The notes under the pieces are model-generated. The model was not told the origin of the DNA, did no database searches, and saw only the letters and a list, made by a program, of their open reading frames with translations. A stretch of DNA of 64,000 nt from Gammaproteobacteria bacterium (GTDB taxonomy: Bacteria; Pseudomonadota; Gammaproteobacteria; Burkholderiales; Rhodocyclaceae): positions 1 through 64,000 of the forward strand of contig JAHJHI010000013.1 in assembly GCA_018824085.1 (NCBI GenBank), in the 5' to 3' direction. The position numbers and the translations under genes were made by a program. Shown piece after piece: positions 60,288 to 64,000 of this stretch (position 1 is its first letter; each line of letters begins with the position of its first letter).

Positions 60288-61409
60288 ATGGCACCCGATT
60301 GCGACCTGTTCTGCAGTGTCGTCGATAATTTCGGCGACATCGGCGTGTGCTGGCGACTGGCTCGCGTGCTCGCGCAGGCGCACGGCTGGCAGGTGCGGCT
60401 GTGGGTTGACGCGCCGCAGGCGCTGGCGCGCATCAAGCCGCGCGGAGCCGTGGTGCCCGGTGTCCGGGTGATGCACTGGCGCGACGACATGCCTGCGTGC
60501 GTGCCCGCGCCCTGCGTCATCGAGGCCTTTGCGTGCGCGTTGCCGGCGGATTTTGTTGCGGCCATGGCGCGATGCGACATGCCGCCGCGCTGGATCAATC
60601 TCGAGTATCTCAGTGCCGAGGACTGGGTTGAAGGCTGTCACGGACTGCCGTCGCGCGATCCCGTGACCGGCCTGACCAAGCACTTCTTTTTCCCCGGCTT
60701 TACCGCGCGTACCGGCGGACTGCTGCGCGAACGCGACCTGTTTGCACGCCGCGACGCGTGGCGTGCAGCGCAGCACGAGCGGCCCGAAGAGAGCTTCAAA
60801 CGGCTCGGCATGCAGCCGCGTGACGATGCACTGCAGCTGTCGCTGTTCAGTTACGAATCGACGGCGCTCGCTTCACTGCTCGACGCGCTGCGCGACCGTC
60901 CGCGCCCGACGCAGTTGTGGGTGCCGGAAGGGCGCTCGCTCGCGGCGCTGTCCGGTTTGCTGGCGCAGCCGCTGGCGGCGGGCAATACGGCCGGGCGTGG
61001 CACGCTGTCCGTGCACGCGCTGGCTTTCATGGATCAGGACGACTACGACGCGTTGCTGTGGCACTGCGACGCCAATATCGTGCGCGGCGAAGACTCCTTC
61101 GTGCGCGCGCAGTGGGCAGCGCGGCCGATGCTGTGGCAGGCCTACGCCCAGGATGACGCGGCACATCTGCCCAAGCAGGAGGCCTTCGTCGAGCGCTACG
61201 CCGCCGGGCTGGACGCGCTGCATGCGGCGAACCTGCGCACCCTTCACGCCGGGCTGAATGGCGGCGCGACGACAGGCCCGCTTCCCTGGGGCGCGTGGCT
61301 CGACAGCCTGCCCGAATTGACGCTGCACGCGGCCGTCTGGGCGGATCAGCTCGCCGCACAAGCCGACCTCGCAAGCCAGCTTGTTTTGTTTAATCAGACA
61401 CCTATATAA
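60288..61409 (+). CDS. earP: EF-P arginine rhamnosyltransferase EarP
   Basis: A 373-residue inverting glycosyltransferase that rhamnosylates Arg32 of EF-P using dTDP-rhamnose. The N-terminus [23 protein letters not shown] is diagnostic, with [19 protein letters not shown] and the nucleotide-sugar region [32 protein letters not shown]. The start at 60288 gives [14 protein letters not shown], matching other EarP; an ATG at 60243 is possible. Followed by efp 113 bases later. Confidence 0.95.
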   Translation: MAPDCDLFCSVVDNFGDIGVCWRLARVLAQAHGWQVRLWVDAPQALARIKPRGAVVPGVRVMHWRDDMPACVPAPCVIEAFACALPADFVAAMARCDMPPRWINLEYLSAEDWVEGCHGLPSRDPVTGLTKHFFFPGFTARTGGLLRERDLFARRDAWRAAQHERPEESFKRLGMQPRDDALQLSLFSYESTALASLLDALRDRPRPTQLWVPEGRSLAALSGLLAQPLAAGNTAGRGTLSVHALAFMDQDDYDALLWHCDANIVRGEDSFVRAQWAARPMLWQAYAQDDAAHLPKQEAFVERYAAGLDALHAANLRTLHAGLNGGATTGPLPWGAWLDSLPELTLHAAVWADQLAAQADLASQLVLFNQTPI

Positions 61410-61521
61410 TGCCGGGTTTGCCGCAACGGGCGTTGCAGGAAGATTGCCGGAGGTCGCGGCAGGCTTTGCTGTGAAGGGCACGCATGCGGCGCCAACCCCC
61501 CCAGGATCAGGTAGATACCGC

Positions 61522-62079
61522 ATGAAAACCGCTCAGGAACTGCGCGCAGGAAACGTCGTCAGGGTCGGCAGTGACGCACTCGTCGTGCTCAAGGCCGATT
61601 ACAACAAATCCGGCCGCAACGCTGCCGTCGTCAAGATGAAGCTGAAGAACCTGCTGACCGGCTCGGGTTCCGAAACGGTCTACAAGGCAGACGACAAGTT
61701 CGAGGTGGTCATCCTCGATCGCAAGGAAGTCACCTATTCGTATTTCGCCGATCCGATGTATGTCTTCATGGACGCCGACTACAACCAGTTCGAGGTCGAA
61801 GCCGAGAACATGGGCGATTCGCTGAACTACATCGAAGACGGCATGGCCTGCGAAGTCGTGTTCTACGACGGCCGCGCCATTTCCGTCGAAATGCCGAATT
61901 CGGTCGTGCGCCTGATCGAGTACACCGAACCGGCCGTCAAGGGCGACACGTCGGGCAAGGTGCTCAAGCCGGCGCGCATCAATACCGGCTACGAAGTGTC
62001 GGTGCCGCTGTTCTGCGAAATCGGTGACAAGATCGAAATCGACACCCGCACCGGCGAGTACAAGAATCGCGTGAAATGA
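61522..62079 (+). CDS. efp: Elongation factor P, arginine type
   Basis: A 185-residue EF-P with three beta-barrel domains, which relieves ribosome stalling at polyproline. The modification loop is [11 protein letters not shown], with Arg at position 32 instead of Lys, the substrate of the adjacent EarP. Its own client could include the polyproline-containing EF-hand protein at 26494. ATG has no overlapping neighbour; a terminator follows 34 bases after the stop. Confidence 0.96.
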   Translation: MKTAQELRAGNVVRVGSDALVVLKADYNKSGRNAAVVKMKLKNLLTGSGSETVYKADDKFEVVILDRKEVTYSYFADPMYVFMDADYNQFEVEAENMGDSLNYIEDGMACEVVFYDGRAISVEMPNSVVRLIEYTEPAVKGDTSGKVLKPARINTGYEVSVPLFCEIGDKIEIDTRTGEYKNRVK

Positions 62080-62112
62080 CCGCGTGTCGGCGACCATGTG
62101 TCGCGTCGTCGG

Positions 62113-62142
62113 ACAAAGCCCCGCCCGAGTGCGGGGCTTTGT
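62113..62142. terminator. Bidirectional terminator between efp and the methyltransferase
   Basis: ACAAAGCCCCGC (62113-62124) and GCGGGGCTTTGT (62131-62142), a perfect 12-bp stem with a CCGAGT loop. The AAA/TTT ends serve both converging genes, though the U-run is short. Confidence 0.8.
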
Positions 62143-62145
62143 CGT

Positions 62146-62796
62146 TTACGCCGCGACCGGCCTGCGCCAGACGCTTGCCAGCCAGATCTGCCGCTCGCGC
62201 GGCAGTCCGGGCGGGCGGTAGTAGTGGGTCAGTTCGGAAAACCCCGCGCCGCCCATGAACGCGCGCCAGCCGTCGAGGGTGTGGTAACTGCCGAAGCGTT
62301 CGCCGTACCAGCCCTCCTGGCCGTCACCGCGCGGATTGGAGCTGAACAGCACGCCGCCCGGACGCAGCGTGTGCCACAGCGCCTCGAGAACGCCTGGCAG
62401 TGCGCGTGCCGGAACGTGGAACAGCGACGCGTTCGCGAACACGCCATCGAAGGCGGCCGGCGGCAGGTCCAGGGACAGGAAGTTCTGTTCGAGCACCGGG
62501 CAGCCGCTGTAGGCACGCGCCATTGCTGCGGGTTTTGCTGCACCCTCGAGCCCGGTGGCCCGGTGGCCCATGCGCGCCAGCGTCAGCAGGTCCCGGCCCG
62601 GTCCGCAGCCGAAATCAAGCACGTCGTAGGGTGGTTCGCCGGCGATGCAGGCCAGCATCGTCGCGATGTTCTGCCGCACATCGTGGTCGCGCGTGCCTTC
62701 CCAGTAGTCGTCGGCGCAGCGGTCATAGTGACCGAGCGTCGAACTGGCCATCCGCTCGGGATCGTCGGCGGGCGAACGTGTGTCGTCTGATTCCAT
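62146..62796 (-). CDS. Class I SAM-dependent methyltransferase
   Basis: A 216-residue methyltransferase: motif I VLDFGCGPGRDLLTLARMG (residues about 58-76), motif II FDGVFANASLFHVP, motif III LRPGGVLFSSNPRGDG. Substrate not predictable. AGGAAA lies 5 bases before the ATG at 62796. Convergent with efp. Confidence 0.85.
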   Translation of the reverse strand: MESDDTRSPADDPERMASSTLGHYDRCADDYWEGTRDHDVRQNIATMLACIAGEPPYDVLDFGCGPGRDLLTLARMGHRATGLEGAAKPAAMARAYSGCPVLEQNFLSLDLPPAAFDGVFANASLFHVPARALPGVLEALWHTLRPGGVLFSSNPRGDGQEGWYGERFGSYHTLDGWRAFMGGAGFSELTHYYRPPGLPRERQIWLASVWRRPVAA

Positions 62797-63080
62797 ATGA
62801 ATTTCCTGCGGTCGGATGCGGGCTGGCGAAGGGGCATTCCGTAACATCAGGAAATGCCTTCGGCAAGTCGCTGTAAACCTTCTACTATCAATAAAAGGAT
62901 GCGCGCGCGCAGCACGCAGGATCTCGCGCCGATCGCGCACCGCAGCACGTGCCGCGACATGATAACGACAGAAGCGGACGGTGACAGCGGTGTCCCGCAT
63001 CGGCGTTCCATGTTGTTCCCTCTGAGGGGTGGTGTGGCCGCCCGGGAACAGCTGTCGTCGACCGAACAGGAGAACGAGTC

Positions 63081-63680
63081 ATGAAAAGTGCAAGACCCCT
63101 CGATATTTCAATGGATCAGGCCGCCGAGGCACTTGAACACGAGTTCATTCCGCCTTTGATGGTCTTTCACACCGAGCCGGACGCGTGGTGCACGCCCTGG
63201 GACCGGCAACTGGATGCGGCACGCGCCTGGCAGGATGCAGGGGGCAACGTCGATAACGTGTGGGATGTGTGGGTACAGACGCCGCATCGCAGCGGTTCCA
63301 TGAGCCGCTTGCCGGACGAGGCGCCGACGATGGCGACCATCGTGCGCATGACGACGACCGTGGTGGCGGTGAGGGAACGGCTGTTGCGCGTGCAGACGGA
63401 GGCGACCGAGGTCGCGCGTGCCGAAATGGCGCTCCGGTGCGCGCCGTCGACCGATGTCGCCAATAACGACGGGCCATCCAGCCGGCGCTCGCTTGAAGAG
63501 CAGAACAGCGAGCGCGTGCTGGCGCTGGCGCGTGCCTGCGTCGACATGCTGGACGCTGCGCGCAGCAGCGTCGCCGCGCTTGCGGGCATGCCGGACAGGC
63601 GTGCGCCGCAGGAGGCGCCCTTTGTCGAGCGTCGCCGCTCGAATGTGGTGATCGGTTTCCCCGACCGCCGTACCGGCTGA
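63081..63680 (+). CDS. Conserved-looking protein of unknown function
   Basis: A 199-residue soluble protein. The N-terminal part has an acidic, aromatic stretch (DQAAEALEHEFIPPLMVFHTEPDAWCTPWDRQLDAARAWQDAGG); the middle is helical and Thr/Arg-rich (MATIVRMTTTVVAVRERLLRVQTEATEVARAEMALR), somewhat phasin-like in character; the tail is basic. No catalytic motif found. GGAG lies 8 bases upstream of the ATG. The 284 bases before it hold no other gene. Confidence 0.55.
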   Translation: MKSARPLDISMDQAAEALEHEFIPPLMVFHTEPDAWCTPWDRQLDAARAWQDAGGNVDNVWDVWVQTPHRSGSMSRLPDEAPTMATIVRMTTTVVAVRERLLRVQTEATEVARAEMALRCAPSTDVANNDGPSSRRSLEEQNSERVLALARACVDMLDAARSSVAALAGMPDRRAPQEAPFVERRRSNVVIGFPDRRTG

Positions 63681-63696
63681 CCGGGAAGGAAGCGGT

Positions 63697-64000
63697 TCAG
63701 GCCGTGACACCGGCCGCTTCCGCTGCTTCGGTGTCTGCCACGTCTGCGCCGAGAAAACCGCCGCTCTGGTGCGCCCACAGACGGGCGTAGAGGCCACCGC
63801 GCGCCAGCAGGCTGTGGTGATCGCCTTCTTCGACGATGCGTCCGTGATCGAGCACGATAAGCCGGTCCATCGCTGCAATCGTCGACAGGCGGTGCGCGAT
63901 GGCAACGACGGTCTTGCCTTCCATCAGGCGATACAGGCTGGCCTGGATCGCCGCTTCGACTTCGGAATCAAGCGCGCTGGTCGCCTCGTCCAGCAGCAGG
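63697..64000 (-). CDS. ABC transporter ATP-binding domain, fragment at window edge
   Basis: Only the C-terminal about 100 residues are present; the 5' part lies outside the window. Visible are Walker B and D-loop ([18 protein letters not shown]), the switch His in [27 protein letters not shown] and a short tail ending [11 protein letters not shown]. This is typical of MsbA/ATM1-type exporters with fused membrane and ATPase domains. Confidence 0.9.
   Translation of the reverse strand, partial: LLLDEATSALDSEVEAAIQASLYRLMEGKTVVAIAHRLSTIAAMDRLIVLDHGRIVEEGDHHSLLARGGLYARLWAHQSGGFLGADVADTEAAEAAGVTA

Noticed and set aside
62854-63084. Small open frame of 76 codons before the hypothetical gene at 63081
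   Set aside because: Ends inside the next gene start, no ribosome site, no recognisable composition; likely chance.

Overview
The window is a 64 kb stretch of high-GC, gene-dense bacterial chromosome that looks betaproteobacterial. The pointers are an arginine-type EF-P (Arg32) next to its rhamnosyltransferase EarP, a PEP-CTERM protein, a lysine/alanine-rich histone H1-like protein, a LutABC operon, a cyanobacterial-type NrtABCD nitrate importer and a NosR protein. A Rhodocyclales-like organism (for example a Methyloversatilis relative) fits, but this is inference and no marker gene proves it. No phage, insertion sequence, CRISPR array or rRNA was seen; one tRNA (Arg, CCU) is present.

Layout. 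0-9.3 kb: H1-like repeat protein (5' truncated), lytic transglycosylase, malic enzyme MaeB, patatin-like lipase, D,D-endopeptidase PbpG and lactate-utilisation LutABC. 9.3-16.8 kb: signalling (TonB receptor, hybrid kinase, LuxR-type regulator, CbiX-like chelatase, a REC-ATPase/REC-phosphatase pair). 16.8-24.1 kb: a nitrate-responsive block: nasT, then a six-gene operon of nasS, a NADH/FAD/[2Fe-2S] protein fused to a putative di-heme b membrane domain, an 11-heme cytochrome c, two small cytochromes and a globin. 24.1-27.2 kb: CpxRA-like two-component system and an EF-hand protein. 27.3-29.7 kb: molybdenum cofactor genes mobB-moeA-moaD-moaE. 30.1-37.7 kb: PEP-CTERM protein, nrtA-nrtB-nrtCD and an oppositely oriented nosR-like gene. 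37.8-46.8 kb: Sel1 protein, EnvZ/OmpR-like pair, Na+/solute symporter, beta-glucan synthase and GH17 protein. 46.8-64 kb: mostly housekeeping genes (ene-reductase, TetR, MtfA, RelA, tRNA-Arg, lipid-linked glycosyltransferases, Uup, HDOD protein, EarP/EF-P, a methyltransferase, an ABC exporter fragment).

Main result. Three sigma54 (-24/-12) promoters precede nasT (16861), the nasS operon (17682) and nrtABCD (30952). The nasS and nrt promoters are followed by leaders carrying a hexaloop hairpin of the ANTAR-target type (A at loop position 1, G at 4) and a strong intrinsic terminator before the first gene. NasT is an ANTAR RNA-binding antiterminator and NasS a nitrate sensor, so the sequence predicts one NtrC/sigma54 plus NasST regulon. 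It controls nitrate import and an apparently uncharacterised redox module that would carry electrons from NADH through two membrane b hemes to a membrane-anchored undecaheme cytochrome, next to a globin. No nitrate or nitrite reductase catalytic subunit lies in the window. The Moco genes between the two units are consistent with a molybdenum nitrate reductase elsewhere.
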